From Pseudomonas cedrina subsp. cedrina (GTDB lineage Bacteria > Pseudomonadota > Gammaproteobacteria > Pseudomonadales > Pseudomonadaceae): a stretch of DNA of 64,000 nucleotides. Each line of letters begins with the position of its first letter. Within the stretch, counting starts at the first letter, position 1. Shown piece by piece: positions 44,568-55,600 of this stretch. The translations under genes and the position numbers were made by a program. The stretch lies in assembly GCF_001983175.1 (NCBI RefSeq), contig NZ_MNPW01000001.1:372001-436000 (forward strand). Direction: 5' to 3'. The notes beneath the pieces are model-generated. The model worked only from the letters and a program-made list of their open reading frames with translations. It had not been told where the DNA came from and ran no database searches.

Positions 44568-44594
44568 TCATGAATTGATTTAAGACGCCGATGT
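44568..44594 (+). promoter_or_regulatory. Candidate FliA (sigma-28) promoter of the second chemoreceptor
   Basis: TCATG-N14-GCCGATGT lies 70 bases before the chemoreceptor start and is close to the Pseudomonas flagellar sigma pattern TCAAG-N14-GCCGATA. Two positions differ. Confidence 0.4.
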
Positions 44595-44664
44595 TTCAGG
44601 CATGGCGTCGAATGGACTTGGCCCTGCCTGCCTGCATTTTCACCTGTCCATTCGCGAGTGACCT

Positions 44665-46803
44665 ATGTTCGACACCCTCTCCATCCGCCTGAAAATCGTG
44701 CTGCTGTCCGGGCTGTGCCTGTTGGGTGTGATCGCGCTGATCATCAGCATCAACCTGTACGAAACAAATCAGAACGACCATCTGATCAGTGATTCAAGCT
44801 CGCGAATGCTCACCAGCAGTGTCGAGAACCTGCTGCAATCCAAAGCCGCCGAACAAGCGGTGCAGCTACAGAAAACCTTTGGCGAAAACCTGCTGGTGGT
44901 GACCGCCCTTGCCGATCAAGTCAAGCACTTGCGCAACCTGGCCGCCAAGCGCTCGCTGGAACCGGGCGCCTTGCGTGAAGAACTCAACCAGAGCCTTAAG
45001 ACCACCTTTGAACGCAACAGCAAGGTGCTGGGCGTCTGGCTGTCATTCGAGCCCAACGGCCTGGATGGCAAGGACAGCGAATTCATCGACGACAAGGCTC
45101 GCGCGTCCAACGAAAAAGGCCGCTTCTCCAGCTACTGGAGCCGCGCCGGCGGCCAAGGCCAGAACACCATCATGGTCGAAGAAGACCTGACCAAGACCAC
45201 CCTCAACCTTAGCGGTACGCCCTACAACATCTGGTACACCTGCCCGCGGGATACGCGCAGCGTTTGTTTGCTCGACCCGTACGAAGACACGGTGGGCGGC
45301 ACGCCGGTACTGATGACGACTATTTCCTTGCCATTGATCGTGGACGGCAAGGTTATTGGTGTGGTCGGTCTTGATATCGCCCTCAACAGCCTGCAAGCCC
45401 TCACCGATGCCGCGCAAAAAACCTTGTTCGACGGCGCCACACACCTGGAGATCATCTCCAGTACCGGCCTGATTGCCGCCTACAGCGGTGAGCCGGCCAA
45501 GGTGGGCAAGAACCTGATCGACATCCTCGGTGCCGAGGGCAAGGAAATCGTGCAACTGCTGGCCAGTGACAGCTACGTCAACCGGGAACAGGGGGATACG
45601 ATCCGCGCGGTTTACCCGGTCAAGCCCATCGCCGATGCAAAGGCCTGGGGCGTGGTGATCAAACTGCCCAAACACGTGATGCTCGCCGATGCCTTGAAGC
45701 TGCAAGGCCTGCTCGACGAAGCCCAGGCCAGCGGCACCCTGAAAGCCTTGCTGGTGGGCGCCGGCGCAGGTTTGCTTGGTTTGTTGCTGATCTGGCTGAC
45801 CGCCACCGGCGTGACCCGCCCCATCAACAGCGTGGCCGCCATGCTCAAGGACATCGCCAGCGGCGACGGCGACCTTACCCAGCGCCTGGCCTACGCCAAA
45901 AAGGATGAGCTGGGCGAACTGGTCAACTGGTTCAACCGCTTCCTCGACAAGCTGCAACCGACCATCGCGCAGATCAAGCAAAGCATCACCGACGCCCGTG
46001 GCACCGCTGACCAGTCATCGGCCATCGCGCGCCAGACCAGCGAAGGCATGCAAGTGCAGTTCCGCGAAATCGACCAGGTGGCCACCGCCTCCAATGAAAT
46101 GAGCGCCACCGCGCACGATGTGGCCAACAGCGCCTCCAACGCCGCCAGCGCGGCACGCGGTGCCGACCAGTCGGCGCGTGAAGGCATGTCGATCATCGAG
46201 AAAAGCACCCGCGACATCACCACCCTGGCCGAAGAAGTCAGCAAGGCCGTGGGCGAAGTCGAAGCCCTGGCGGTCAACAGCGAGCAGATCGGCTCAGTGC
46301 TGGAAGTGATTCGCAGCATCGCCGAGCAGACCAACCTGCTGGCGCTCAACGCCGCCATCGAAGCGGCGCGCGCCGGAGAAAGCGGGCGAGGATTTGCCGT
46401 GGTTGCCGACGAAGTGCGCAACCTGGCCAAGCGTACCCAGGATTCGGTGGAAGAAATTCGCCTGGTAATCGAACGCATCCAGAGCGCCACGCGAGGCGTA
46501 GTGGCAACCATGCATTCGAGCCAGAGCCAGGCCCAGAGCAACGCCGGGCAGATCCACCAAGCGGTGCAGGCCCTGGGCAAGATCAGCGAGGCCGTCACTG
46601 TGATCAGCGACATGAACCTGCAGATCGCCAGCGCCGCCGAGCAACAGAGCGCGGTGGCCGAAGAGGTCAACCGCAACGTCTCGGCGATCCGCACCGTGAC
46701 CGAAACCCTCACCGGCCAAGCCACCGAGTCGGCGGCTATCAGCAGCCAACTCAATGCATTGGCCAGCCAGCAGATGAAGTTGATGGATCAGTTCAAGGTG
46801 TAA
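44665..46803 (+). CDS. Methyl-accepting chemotaxis protein with long dCache-type sensor
   Basis: The receptor has 712 residues. It has an N-terminal membrane segment ([19 protein letters not shown]), a large periplasmic domain (about 35-370) with dCache features ([16 protein letters not shown], then [12 protein letters not shown]), and a second membrane segment (about 370-392). HAMP and a signalling domain follow, with the hairpin around [20 protein letters not shown]. The amino-acid motif of PctA is absent, so the ligand differs. The size and a two-Cys periplasmic loop ([16 protein letters not shown]) suggest relatives of TlpQ/McpU-type receptors, but this is tentative. The REPIN at 46831 follows it. 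Confidence 0.9.
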   Translation: MFDTLSIRLKIVLLSGLCLLGVIALIISINLYETNQNDHLISDSSSRMLTSSVENLLQSKAAEQAVQLQKTFGENLLVVTALADQVKHLRNLAAKRSLEPGALREELNQSLKTTFERNSKVLGVWLSFEPNGLDGKDSEFIDDKARASNEKGRFSSYWSRAGGQGQNTIMVEEDLTKTTLNLSGTPYNIWYTCPRDTRSVCLLDPYEDTVGGTPVLMTTISLPLIVDGKVIGVVGLDIALNSLQALTDAAQKTLFDGATHLEIISSTGLIAAYSGEPAKVGKNLIDILGAEGKEIVQLLASDSYVNREQGDTIRAVYPVKPIADAKAWGVVIKLPKHVMLADALKLQGLLDEAQASGTLKALLVGAGAGLLGLLLIWLTATGVTRPINSVAAMLKDIASGDGDLTQRLAYAKKDELGELVNWFNRFLDKLQPTIAQIKQSITDARGTADQSSAIARQTSEGMQVQFREIDQVATASNEMSATAHDVANSASNAASAARGADQSAREGMSIIEKSTRDITTLAEEVSKAVGEVEALAVNSEQIGSVLEVIRSIAEQTNLLALNAAIEAARAGESGRGFAVVADEVRNLAKRTQDSVEEIRLVIERIQSATRGVVATMHSSQSQAQSNAGQIHQAVQALGKISEAVTVISDMNLQIASAAEQQSAVAEEVNRNVSAIRTVTETLTGQATESAAISSQLNALASQQMKLMDQFKV

Positions 46804-46830
46804 ACCGATCCCTCGGACCCTAGAGATCCC

Positions 46831-46921
46831 CTGTGGGAGCCGGGCTTGCCCGCGATGCAGACGACTCGGTTTCCCTGAGGGTCCGAGTCGAGACTATCGC
46901 AGGCAAGCCAGCTCCCACAGG
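46831..46921. repeat. REPIN after the second chemoreceptor gene
   Basis: CTGTGGGAGCCGGGCTTGCC and GGCAAGCCAGCTCCCACAG are the ends, with inner arms GACTCGGT and GTCCGAGTC. Confidence 0.85.
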
Positions 46922-46932
46922 ATTGTGGTGGT

Positions 46933-47496
46933 TTAAACGCCGGGCCAGGCTTGCACGAAGGGCGTCAGGTCTTCCTTCGGCGCCGTACGCGGCGGGTTCT
47001 GCGGCGTGCCCAGGTAGAGGAAGCCAATCACTTCCTCGCCCGCCGTGAGCCCAAGGCCCTTGGCGACGTGGGCCGAATAGGACAATTCGCCGGTGCGCCA
47101 CACCGCGCCAATCCCCTGTGCATAAGCCGCCAACAGGATGCCATGGGCCGCGCAGGCGGCGGCCAGCAGTTGCTCGGATTTCGGCACCTTGAAATGCTCC
47201 TGCAGACGGGCAATCACCACCACCACAAGCGGCGCGCGCAACGGACCGTTCTGCGCCTTGTCGATGGCCGCTTGCGGTGCGTCGGCATCCTGCAGGCGGG
47301 CCGCTTCGGCCAGCAGCGTGCCCATCTGCTCGCGGGCAGCGCCTTCAACCGTGAGGAAGCGCCAAGGCCGCAATTGCCCGTGGTCGGGCGCACGCATGGC
47401 TGCGGCGAACAGCACGTCGCGCTGCTCCTGGGTCGGTGCCGGTTCCAGCAAGCGCGGCACGGAAACACGGTTGAGCAAAGCGTCGAGAGCCTGCAT
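46933..47496 (-). CDS. NAD(P)H nitroreductase, YdjA-like
   Basis: The 187-residue nitroreductase-fold flavoprotein starts MQALDALLNRVSVPRLLEPA. It has the FMN-phosphate Arg region in AAMRAPDHGQLRPWRFL and the C-terminal GFLYLGTPQNPP typical of YdjA. Physiological substrates of YdjA are unknown. The Met at 47496 is preceded by GGAGGTGGCC, a near-perfect ribosome site; an upstream Met at 47526 is less likely. The gene is divergent from the DUF1111 operon. Confidence 0.88.
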   Translation of the reverse strand: MQALDALLNRVSVPRLLEPAPTQEQRDVLFAAAMRAPDHGQLRPWRFLTVEGAAREQMGTLLAEAARLQDADAPQAAIDKAQNGPLRAPLVVVVIARLQEHFKVPKSEQLLAAACAAHGILLAAYAQGIGAVWRTGELSYSAHVAKGLGLTAGEEVIGFLYLGTPQNPPRTAPKEDLTPFVQAWPGV

Positions 47497-47634
47497 GGCC
47501 ACCTCCAGAGAAAAATGTGCGGTCATTCTAGCGGGAATGAATCGGATTCGACCAAACGATAATTGCTCTTATTCATTGCGCCCCGCCCTGTTAAACTTTG
47601 CGCCCTCATTTTGTGTCTTCGCTCGGGAAACTCG

Positions 47635-49074
47635 ATGTTCCGTTCGCTTTTTCGCCTGTACGCAGCACTGCTGGCCTTGAGCCTGGCTGCCTGCGATGAC
47701 GCGCCTCGCTTCACCCAGGCCGAGCCCGGTGAATCGCGAGCGGGCGGCGCCGCGACGGTGAACAAGCGCGACCAGAACGCGTTTTCCCTGCCTTCGGCCA
47801 ACCTGTCGCCCACGCGTCGCCTGGATTTCAGCGTGGGCAACAGCTTCTTTCGCAGCCCCTGGGTGATCGCGCCGTCCACCACCACGGCGCGTGATGGCCT
47901 GGGCCCGCTGTTCAACACCAATGCCTGCCAGAACTGCCATATAAAAGACGGTCGTGGCCACCCGCCGTTGCCCGACGCCCCCAATGCGGTGTCGATGCTG
48001 GTGCGCCTGTCGATCCCTGTGTCTGCCCAGGATCAGCCGGACTATGCGCGCCTCATCGAACAGACCGGCGTGGTGCCCGAACCGGTCTACGGCGGGCAAC
48101 TGCAGGACATGGCGGTGCCCGGCGTCGCGCCCGAAGGCAAGGTGCGGGTCGACTACACCCCGGTCAACGTCACGTTCAAGGACGGCACGGTGGTGGAGTT
48201 GCGCAAGCCGGACCTGCAGATCACCCAGCTCAGCTACGGCCCGATGCAGCCGGACACACGCTTCTCGGCACGCATCGCCCCGCCGATGATCGGCCTGGGT
48301 TTGCTCGAAGCCATCAGCGACGCCGATATCCTGCGCAACACCGACCCGAAGACCGCCGCCAAGGGCGCCATCGTCGGCCGTGCCAACCAGGTGTGGGATG
48401 ACGCCCAGCAGAAAACCGTGCTGGGGCGTTTCGGCTGGAAAGCCGGTCAGCCCAATCTCAATCAACAAAATGTTCACGCGTTTTCTGGTGATATGGGCCT
48501 CACCACATCTCTCAGGCCATTTGATGACTGCACCGACACCCAGGTCGCCTGCAAACAGGCAGCCAACGGCAATGGCCCGCAGGGCGAGCCGGAAGTCAGC
48601 GACAATATCCTGCGCCTGGTGCTGTTCTACACGCGTAACCTCGCTGTGCCGGTGCGCCGTGACGTCGACTCGCCGCAGGTGCTGGCCGGTAAGAACCTGT
48701 TCTATCAAGCGGGCTGCCAGGGCTGCCATACGCCGTCGTTCACCACGTCGGCCTCTGCCGCCGAACCTGAACTGGCCAACCAGGTGATCCGCCCCTACAC
48801 CGACCTGCTGTTGCACGACATGGGCCCGGGCCTGGCCGACAACCGCACCGAATTCAAGGCCGGTGGCCGCGACTGGCGCACGCCGCCGTTGTGGGGCATC
48901 GGCCTGACGCAGACCGTCAGTGGCCACACCCAGTTCCTGCATGACGGCCGCGCCCGCAACCTGCTCGAAGCCGTGCTGTGGCATGGCGGTGAAGCACAGG
49001 CGGCGCAGCAGCATGTGTTGTCCTTCAATGCCGAGCAACGCGCTGCGTTGCTGGCGTTCCTGAATGCTCTATAA
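47635..49074 (+). CDS. DUF1111 di-heme oxidoreductase, lipoprotein
   Basis: The 479-residue cytochrome c-like protein has a lipoprotein signal ending LSLAAC. It has two CxxCH heme sites: CQNCH near residue 100 and CQGCH near 362. DUF1111 proteins are described as putative thiol oxidoreductases with two c-type hemes. It would be an exported protein anchored by lipid. It leads an operon with an imelysin-like lipoprotein and a DUF1513 protein, the same order I recall for PA4371-PA4373. In the version I recall, an icmP gene precedes them; it is not present here. A weak Fur-like sequence (GATAATTGCTCTTATTCATT) lies just upstream near 47559-47578. Confidence 0.88.
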   Translation: MFRSLFRLYAALLALSLAACDDAPRFTQAEPGESRAGGAATVNKRDQNAFSLPSANLSPTRRLDFSVGNSFFRSPWVIAPSTTTARDGLGPLFNTNACQNCHIKDGRGHPPLPDAPNAVSMLVRLSIPVSAQDQPDYARLIEQTGVVPEPVYGGQLQDMAVPGVAPEGKVRVDYTPVNVTFKDGTVVELRKPDLQITQLSYGPMQPDTRFSARIAPPMIGLGLLEAISDADILRNTDPKTAAKGAIVGRANQVWDDAQQKTVLGRFGWKAGQPNLNQQNVHAFSGDMGLTTSLRPFDDCTDTQVACKQAANGNGPQGEPEVSDNILRLVLFYTRNLAVPVRRDVDSPQVLAGKNLFYQAGCQGCHTPSFTTSASAAEPELANQVIRPYTDLLLHDMGPGLADNRTEFKAGGRDWRTPPLWGIGLTQTVSGHTQFLHDGRARNLLEAVLWHGGEAQAAQQHVLSFNAEQRAALLAFLNAL

Positions 49075-49105
49075 GCTTTGCCCCACTTACAGAAGGGAGC
49101 TCGAC

Positions 49106-50170
49106 ATGTTCCGTCCCAAGTTGTTGTTCACCAGCCTTGCCGCCCTTGCCCTGGGCGCCTGCTCGCCCCAGGACCCGCAAGCGGTGACCTCGGCGGCCAT
49201 CGCCAAGCAAGTGATCCTGCCAACCTACAGCCGTTGGGTCGAAGCCGACCGCCAATTGGCCGTCAGCGCCCTGGCCTATTGCCAGGGCAAGGAAAGCCTG
49301 GACACTGCCCGCGCCGACTTCCTGCATGCGCAGAAAGCCTGGGCCGAACTGCAACCGCTGTTGATCGGCCCGCTGGCTGAAGGCAACCGTGCGTGGCAGG
49401 TGCAGTTCTGGCCGGACAAGAAGAACCTGGTCGGCCGCCAGGTCGAGCAACTGGTTGCCAGCCAGCCACAGATCGATGGCGCGGCCCTGGCCAAGTCCAG
49501 CGTCGTGGTGCAAGGCCTGTCGGCCTACGAGTACATTCTCTACGACGCCAAGACCGACCTCGCCGACGACGCCCAGAAAGCCCGTTACTGCCCGCTGCTG
49601 GTGGCCATCGGCGAGCGTCAGAAGGCCCTCGCCGAAGAGATCCTGGCCAGTTGGAACAGCACCGACGGCATGTTGGCGCAGATGACCAAGTTTCCGAACC
49701 AACGCTACGCCGATTCCCACGAAGCCATCGCCGATCTGCTACGCGTCCAGGTGACCGCCCTGGACACCCTGAAGAAAAAGCTCGGCACGCCGATGGGTCG
49801 CCAGACCAAGGGCATTGCGCAGCCGTTCCAGGCCGACGCATGGCGCAGCCAGTCGTCCCTGCAAAGCCTTGAGGCCAGCCTCGCCGCTGCCCAGACCGTG
49901 TGGGTCGGGGTCGACAACAAAGGTTTGCGCGGCCTGCTGCCGTCCGAGCAGAAGCCGCTGGCCGACAAGATCGACGCCGCCTATGCCGCATCCTTGAAAC
50001 TGTTCGCCAGCAACCAGCGCACCCTCAATGAACTGCTGGCCGACGACGCCGGGCGCCAGCAGCTCAACGATATCTATGACAGCCTCAACGTTGTCCACCG
50101 CCTGCACGAAGGCGAGCTGGCCAAGGCGCTGGGCATCCAACTGGGCTTTAACGCCAACGACGGTGACTGA
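49106..50170 (+). CDS. Imelysin-like lipoprotein
   Basis: The 354-residue protein has a lipobox (ALGAC) at about residue 20 and an all-helical imelysin domain. Family members such as IrpA and ICMP are linked to iron uptake and carry a GxHxxE motif. The matching place here reads GLSAYEYILYD, so the metal-binding His is replaced by Ser while the Glu is kept. ATG 49106 has AGGGAG at good spacing. It follows the di-heme gene by 31 bases and its stop overlaps the next start. Confidence 0.88.
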   Translation: MFRPKLLFTSLAALALGACSPQDPQAVTSAAIAKQVILPTYSRWVEADRQLAVSALAYCQGKESLDTARADFLHAQKAWAELQPLLIGPLAEGNRAWQVQFWPDKKNLVGRQVEQLVASQPQIDGAALAKSSVVVQGLSAYEYILYDAKTDLADDAQKARYCPLLVAIGERQKALAEEILASWNSTDGMLAQMTKFPNQRYADSHEAIADLLRVQVTALDTLKKKLGTPMGRQTKGIAQPFQADAWRSQSSLQSLEASLAAAQTVWVGVDNKGLRGLLPSEQKPLADKIDAAYAASLKLFASNQRTLNELLADDAGRQQLNDIYDSLNVVHRLHEGELAKALGIQLGFNANDGD

Positions 50171-51270
50171 TGATGCTCAGGCGACAGGTTTTGGCCGTTG
50201 GCAGCGTGCTGCTCAGCGCGCTCACGTTGGGTGGCTGGACGCTATTCAAAGGCAAATCCGCGGGCCCGCTGCTGCTGTCGGCGCGCGATGATGCAGACGG
50301 CAAGCACTACGCCGTGGGTTATCGCCTGGACGGCAAACAAGTGTTCGCCACCCAGGTCGGCCAGCGTTGCCACGACATCATCAACCACCCGACACTGCCG
50401 ATTGCGCTGTTTGTAGCCCGTCGCCCGGGCACCGAGAGTTACCTGGTCGACCTGCGCAATGGCGCGCTGCTGCAAACCATCACCTCCAACGTCAATCGCC
50501 ACTTCTACGGCCACGCGGTCATCCACAAGAGCGGTGACTGGCTGTACGCCACCGAAAACGACACGTCCGACCCCGGCCGTGGGCTGCTCGGCGTGTACCG
50601 GTTCGAAGGCGAACGGCTGGTGCATGACGGCGAAATCTCCACCCACGGCATTGGCCCGCACCAGGTGTCGTGGATGCCCGATGGCGAGACCCTGGTGGTA
50701 GCCAACGGCGGCATACGTACCGAAGCCGAAAGCCGCGTGGAGATGAACCTCGACGCCATGGAACCGAGCCTGGTACTGATGCACCGCGATGGCAGCCTGA
50801 TCAGCAAGGAAACCCTGGGCCAGCAGATGAACAGCGTGCGCCATATGGGGATCGCCAGCGATGGCACCATCCTCACCGGCCAGCAATTCATGGGGCCGTC
50901 CCAGGAGCGCTCGGAGTTGCTGGCGATCAAACGTCCGGGCCAGCCGTTCGCGGCCTTCCCGGTGGCCGATGAACAATTGCAGGCCATGGGGCACTACACC
51001 GCCAGCGTCGCGGTGCACAGCGAACTGCGCCTGGTGGCGTTGACCGCGCCGCGGGGCAACCGCTTCTTCATCTGGGACATGGACAGCGGTGCGCTACGCC
51101 TGGATGCGCCCTTGCCTGATTGCGCCGGCGTGGGCGCAGTGGACGATGGGTTTGTCGTGACATCGGGCCAGGGCCGTTGCCGCTTCTACGATTGCCGCCA
51201 GAAACAGCTGGCAGCCGAACCGCTGGAGTTGCCGGCAGGGCTCTGGGATAACCATCTGCATCTGATCTGA
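50170..51270 (+). CDS. DUF1513 beta-propeller-like exported protein
   Basis: The 366-residue protein has an N-terminal export signal with a twin-arginine-like start (LRRQVLAVGSVLLSALTLGG). A repeat-rich beta structure follows, typical of DUF1513, with segments such as RHFYGHAVIHKSGDWLYATE and GIGPHQVSWMPDGETLVVAN. The family has no proven function. Its constant association with DUF1111 and imelysin genes suggests a shared envelope process, probably in iron handling. The start overlaps the imelysin stop (TGATG). Confidence 0.87.
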   Translation: MMLRRQVLAVGSVLLSALTLGGWTLFKGKSAGPLLLSARDDADGKHYAVGYRLDGKQVFATQVGQRCHDIINHPTLPIALFVARRPGTESYLVDLRNGALLQTITSNVNRHFYGHAVIHKSGDWLYATENDTSDPGRGLLGVYRFEGERLVHDGEISTHGIGPHQVSWMPDGETLVVANGGIRTEAESRVEMNLDAMEPSLVLMHRDGSLISKETLGQQMNSVRHMGIASDGTILTGQQFMGPSQERSELLAIKRPGQPFAAFPVADEQLQAMGHYTASVAVHSELRLVALTAPRGNRFFIWDMDSGALRLDAPLPDCAGVGAVDDGFVVTSGQGRCRFYDCRQKQLAAEPLELPAGLWDNHLHLI

Positions 51271-51490
51271 CGCTCAGGCGCTCTCCCCCCGTAACACTCG
51301 TACTGCCCCTACAAGACATACGGAAATGTCTTTCGCCCCGCGATCTGTATCCCTACAGAAACTCCCGACTTTACTGCTTATCCCTCCCTTCTTTCTCGTG
51401 AAAACTGCGGCGCTCATCGGGCCGCCGGACGGTCCTGCCTGTGCGCCCTTCATGCAGCGCCGCGCAACCTACCCCCATAAGGAACCAGCC

Positions 51491-52648
51491 ATGCCGGGCC
51501 GTCGGATGATTACCATGCTCAGCATCGTCCTGTTAGTCGTACTGATGCTTGCCGGTTACAAAGCACTCTGGGTTTACCAACAACTGCAGATTCTGCATGC
51601 GCCGAAACCGCCCGTGAGCGTGGCGGTGTCCAGTGTTTTTGAAAAACGCTGGCAGCGCCAGTTGCCGGCGGCCGGCACGGTCAAAGCAGCGCAAGGGATC
51701 GATCTGAGTGTGCAAGTGCCCGGCGTCGTCACGCAGTTGCTCTTCGAGTCGGGACAAGCGGTCGAGGCAGGGCAACTGTTGCTGCAGCTTGAGCATCAGA
51801 CCGAACAGGCCGAGCTGGACATGGCGCAGGCCGACCAAAGCCTGGCCCGGCAGAACTTGGCACGCGGCAAGGAACTGGTGGCGATCAACGCCATCTCCCG
51901 AGGCGAGTACGACCGGCTCAGTGCCGAGTTCAAGCGGCACAATGCTATTGTTGCGCAACGTCACGAAGCGCTGAAAAAGAAACACATCGTCGCCCCTTTC
52001 AGCGGCACCATTGGTATTCGCCAGGTCGACAGGGGTGACTTCCTGCAAAGTGGCACAGTGATCGCCAGCCTGCAGGACACCAGTAGCCTTTTCGTTGATT
52101 TCTATGTCCCCGAGCAAGCCGCGCAACTGATCAGGATCGGCCAGTCGGTTCAGGTCGGAGTCTCCGCACGCCCAGATGTTTTCAGCATCGCCAACGTCAG
52201 CGCGATCAACCCGATCGTTGATGACAGCACCCGAAATGTGTTGGTCCGCGCGACCCTGGCCAACCCACCCGAAAGCCTGCTGCCAGGCATGTTCGCCGAC
52301 CTGCGGATACTGCTGGCTGACCCGGCATTGCGCACGGTAATCCCGGAAAGCGCGATTACGTTCAGTCCCTACGGCCAATACGTATACGTTGTGACACAAC
52401 CCGACGACAGCGAGGGGCAGGCGCTGCATGAGGACGGTACGCCGGTCCTGATCGTCGAGCGCCGCCTGGTCCAGACCGGCGAGCGGCGTGATGGCCTTGT
52501 GGTGGTTGAACAAGGCCTGCATCAGGGTGAACAGATTGTCACTGCCGGCCAGAACAAGCTGGAGCATGGCACCTCGGTGCGCATCAGCATTGACAGGACT
52601 CAGCCAGGTGACCGGCCACTGCCGGCCCGTCGGGAGCATCAGGAATGA
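51491..52648 (+). CDS. RND efflux periplasmic adaptor (membrane fusion protein)
   Basis: The 385-residue adaptor is anchored by an N-terminal membrane segment (ITMLSIVLLVVLMLAGYKAL). It has the lipoyl-like half motifs (GTVKAAQGIDLSVQVPGVVT and HIVAPFSGTIGIRQVDRGDF), a short alpha-hairpin, and beta-barrel and proximal domains. It would join the inner-membrane pump encoded next to an outer-membrane channel. ATG 51491 has AAGGAACC upstream; the open frame extends to 51326. It overlaps the pump gene (ATGA). Confidence 0.9.
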   Translation: MPGRRMITMLSIVLLVVLMLAGYKALWVYQQLQILHAPKPPVSVAVSSVFEKRWQRQLPAAGTVKAAQGIDLSVQVPGVVTQLLFESGQAVEAGQLLLQLEHQTEQAELDMAQADQSLARQNLARGKELVAINAISRGEYDRLSAEFKRHNAIVAQRHEALKKKHIVAPFSGTIGIRQVDRGDFLQSGTVIASLQDTSSLFVDFYVPEQAAQLIRIGQSVQVGVSARPDVFSIANVSAINPIVDDSTRNVLVRATLANPPESLLPGMFADLRILLADPALRTVIPESAITFSPYGQYVYVVTQPDDSEGQALHEDGTPVLIVERRLVQTGERRDGLVVVEQGLHQGEQIVTAGQNKLEHGTSVRISIDRTQPGDRPLPARREHQE

Positions 52649-55600
52649 CCTTCACCGACCTGTTCATCCGCCGCCCGGTACTTGCGCTGGTGGTGAGTCT
52701 GCTGATCGTGTTACTGGGCTTGCAGGCCTACGGGAAACTGCCACTGCGCCAATTCCCAACAATGGAAAGTGCGCTGATCACGGTGACCACGGTTTCCCCG
52801 GGTTCAAGTGCCGAAAGTGTTCAGAGCTACATCACCCAACCGCTGCAAAAGAGCCTGGCAAGCGCGCAAGGCATCGATTACATGAAGTCTTCCAGCCGCC
52901 AGAACATTTCGGTCATCTCGATCTACGGCCGAGTCGGTGCCGACAACGACAGCTTGTTCACCGACCTGCTGGCCAAGACCAATGAAGTCAGGAACCAGTT
53001 GCCTCGCGACATTGAAGAGCCGATTTTGAGCAAAGTCGCGGCGGACAATACCGCGCTGATGTACCTGAGTTTTTCCAGCGAAACCATGAACAATGCACAG
53101 ATCACCGATTACCTGCGGCGTGTGGTCCAGCCTCGGCTGGTGACCCTGCCGGGGATGGCCGAAGCCCAGATCATCGGTAACCAGAGCTTCGCCATGCGCC
53201 TGTGGCTGGATCCGATAAAACTCGCCGGGTTTGGTTTGAGCGCCAGCGAGGTCGCGCAGGCAATCAAGCGCTACAACGTGCAACCCACCGCAGGTGATGT
53301 GACCGGTGAATGGGTGGTCACCAGCGTCCAGACCAACACCGAACTCCAATCGGTCGAGGGCTTCAGTGCGATCCCCCTGAAAACCAATGGCGACAGCCAG
53401 GTACGCCTGGGTGATGTGGCACGGGTGGAAATGGGCTCACAGAACTACGAGAGTTTCAGTACGTTCAACGGTGTGCCTGCTATCTATATCAGCATCAAGC
53501 CGACCCCCGAGGCCAACCCGCTGGAATTGGCCAGGCACGTTCGCGAACTGCTGCCGCAATTGCAATCGCAGGCCCCGCCCGGCCTGGACGTGAACGTTGC
53601 CTATGACTCGACGCTGTACATCAACGCCTCTATCGACCAAGTGCTGTCCAGCCTGATGGAGGCCGTGCTGATAGTCGTGCTGGTGGTGTTTTTATTTCTC
53701 GGTTCGTTGCGTTCGGTGATGATTCCGGTGATCACTATTCCACTGTCCTTGATCGGCACGCTGGTCTTCATGCAAGCAATGGGGTACTCCATCAATATCC
53801 TGACGCTGCTGGCCATGGTTCTGGCGATCGGCCTGGTCGTCGATGATGCCATCGTGGTAATGGAAAACATTCACCGGCATATCGAAAGGGGTCAGTCCCC
53901 CCTTGAAGCTGCAATCAGAGGCGCAAGGGAGATTTGTGCGCCAGTGGTGTCCATGACCATCGCACTGGCCGCGGTGTATACACCTATCGGTTTCCTGCAA
54001 GGTCTTACGGGTGCGTTGTTCAAGGAGTTCGCCCTGACGCTCGCCGGCGCCGTCGTGATTTCCGGTATCGTGGCGCTGACGCTGTCACCGATGATGTGCG
54101 CCGTGCTGCTGCGCCCAGGGGAACAGCCAAAAGGCCTGGCCCTGATCCTGGATTGTTTCTTCAATACATTGAAAAGCCGCTATCAGCGCCGCCTGCATCA
54201 GGTCATGAAGGCGCGCTCGGTGGTTCTGGTATTCGCCCTGCTCGTCCTCGGCCTGATTCCGGTGATGCTCATGTTCACCCTGTCGGAACTGGCCCCCGAT
54301 GAGGACCAGGGCCTGATATTCATCCTTTCCAATGCGCCGCAGCCTACCAACCTTTCCTATCTGAATTCTTATACGCAAGACTTTATCGAGCCGTTCAAGA
54401 CCCTGCCCGAATACCAGGCTTCATTCCAGATCAACGGCCTTGAAGGCGTGCATTCGGGGGTCGGGGGCTTTCTACTCAAACCCTGGAAAGAGCGTGATCG
54501 GACACAGGCGCAGGTCCTGGGGCCCTTACGCGAAAAACTCGACAGTATCCCCGGCCTTCAAGTCTTCGCCTTCAGCCTGCCCTCCCTGCCGGGAGGAGGC
54601 GAAGGGCTGCCGTTCGGGTTCGTGATCAGTTCCCAGCAAGACTATGAGTCGATGATGAGCGTGGCCGAACGCGTCAAACAGCGCGCGATCGACTCAGGGA
54701 AATTTGCCTACGTGGACATCGACCTGGCGTTCGACCGCCCCGAAGTGGTGATCGATATCGACCGGACCAAGGCCGCGCAAATGGGCGTATCCATGGAAGA
54801 CCTGAGCCTGACGCTGGCAACCCTGCTGGCGGAAACGGAAATCAACCGGTTCAGTATCGAAGGCCAGCTCTACAGAGTGATTGCCCAGGTCGAGCGCACC
54901 TACCGGGACAGCCCGCAATGGTTGAGCCACTACGCCGTCAAAAACGCCAAGGGTCAACTGCTGCCTCTTTCGACGTTGATCAAGGTATCCAGCCAACGGG
55001 TGCGGCCACGGCAGTTGAATCAGTTCCAACAGCTCAACTCGGTCATCGTGTCCGGGTTTCCGATTGTGGGCATGAGCAATGCGCTGCAAACCCTGCAAAC
55101 CATCGCCGAGGAGGAGGCGCCGCCCGGTTACACCTTCGATTACAGCAACGCTACCCGCCAGTTTGTTCAGGAGGGAAATGCGCTTTGGGGCTCTTTCGGC
55201 CTGGCATTGGCAATCATCGGCCTGGTGCTGGCGGCACAGTTTGGCAGCCTGCGCGACGCCATGGTGATACTGATGACGGTGCCGCTGTCGATATGTGGTG
55301 CATTGGTCGCGCTGTTCCTGGGCTGGTCGACCCTGAACATCTACACGCAGATCGGCCTGGTCACGTTAATCGGCCTGATCAGTAAGCACGGCATCCTCAT
55401 CGTCGAATTCGCCAACCAACTGCGCGAGGAACAAGGCCTGTCACCCGGCGCCGCCGTCGAGGAGGCCGCCGCAATCCGCTTGCGACCTGTGCTGATGACG
55501 ACCATGGCAACTGTATTGGGGGTGATTCCGCTGATTTTTTCCAGCGGAGCAGGCGCGGTCAGCCGGTTTGATATTGGCCTGGTGATCGCCACCGGCATGT

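Noticed and set aside
47569..49038. 489-codon open frame antisense to the DUF1111 gene
   Set aside because: Both CxxCH heme sites and the lipobox are on the plus strand.
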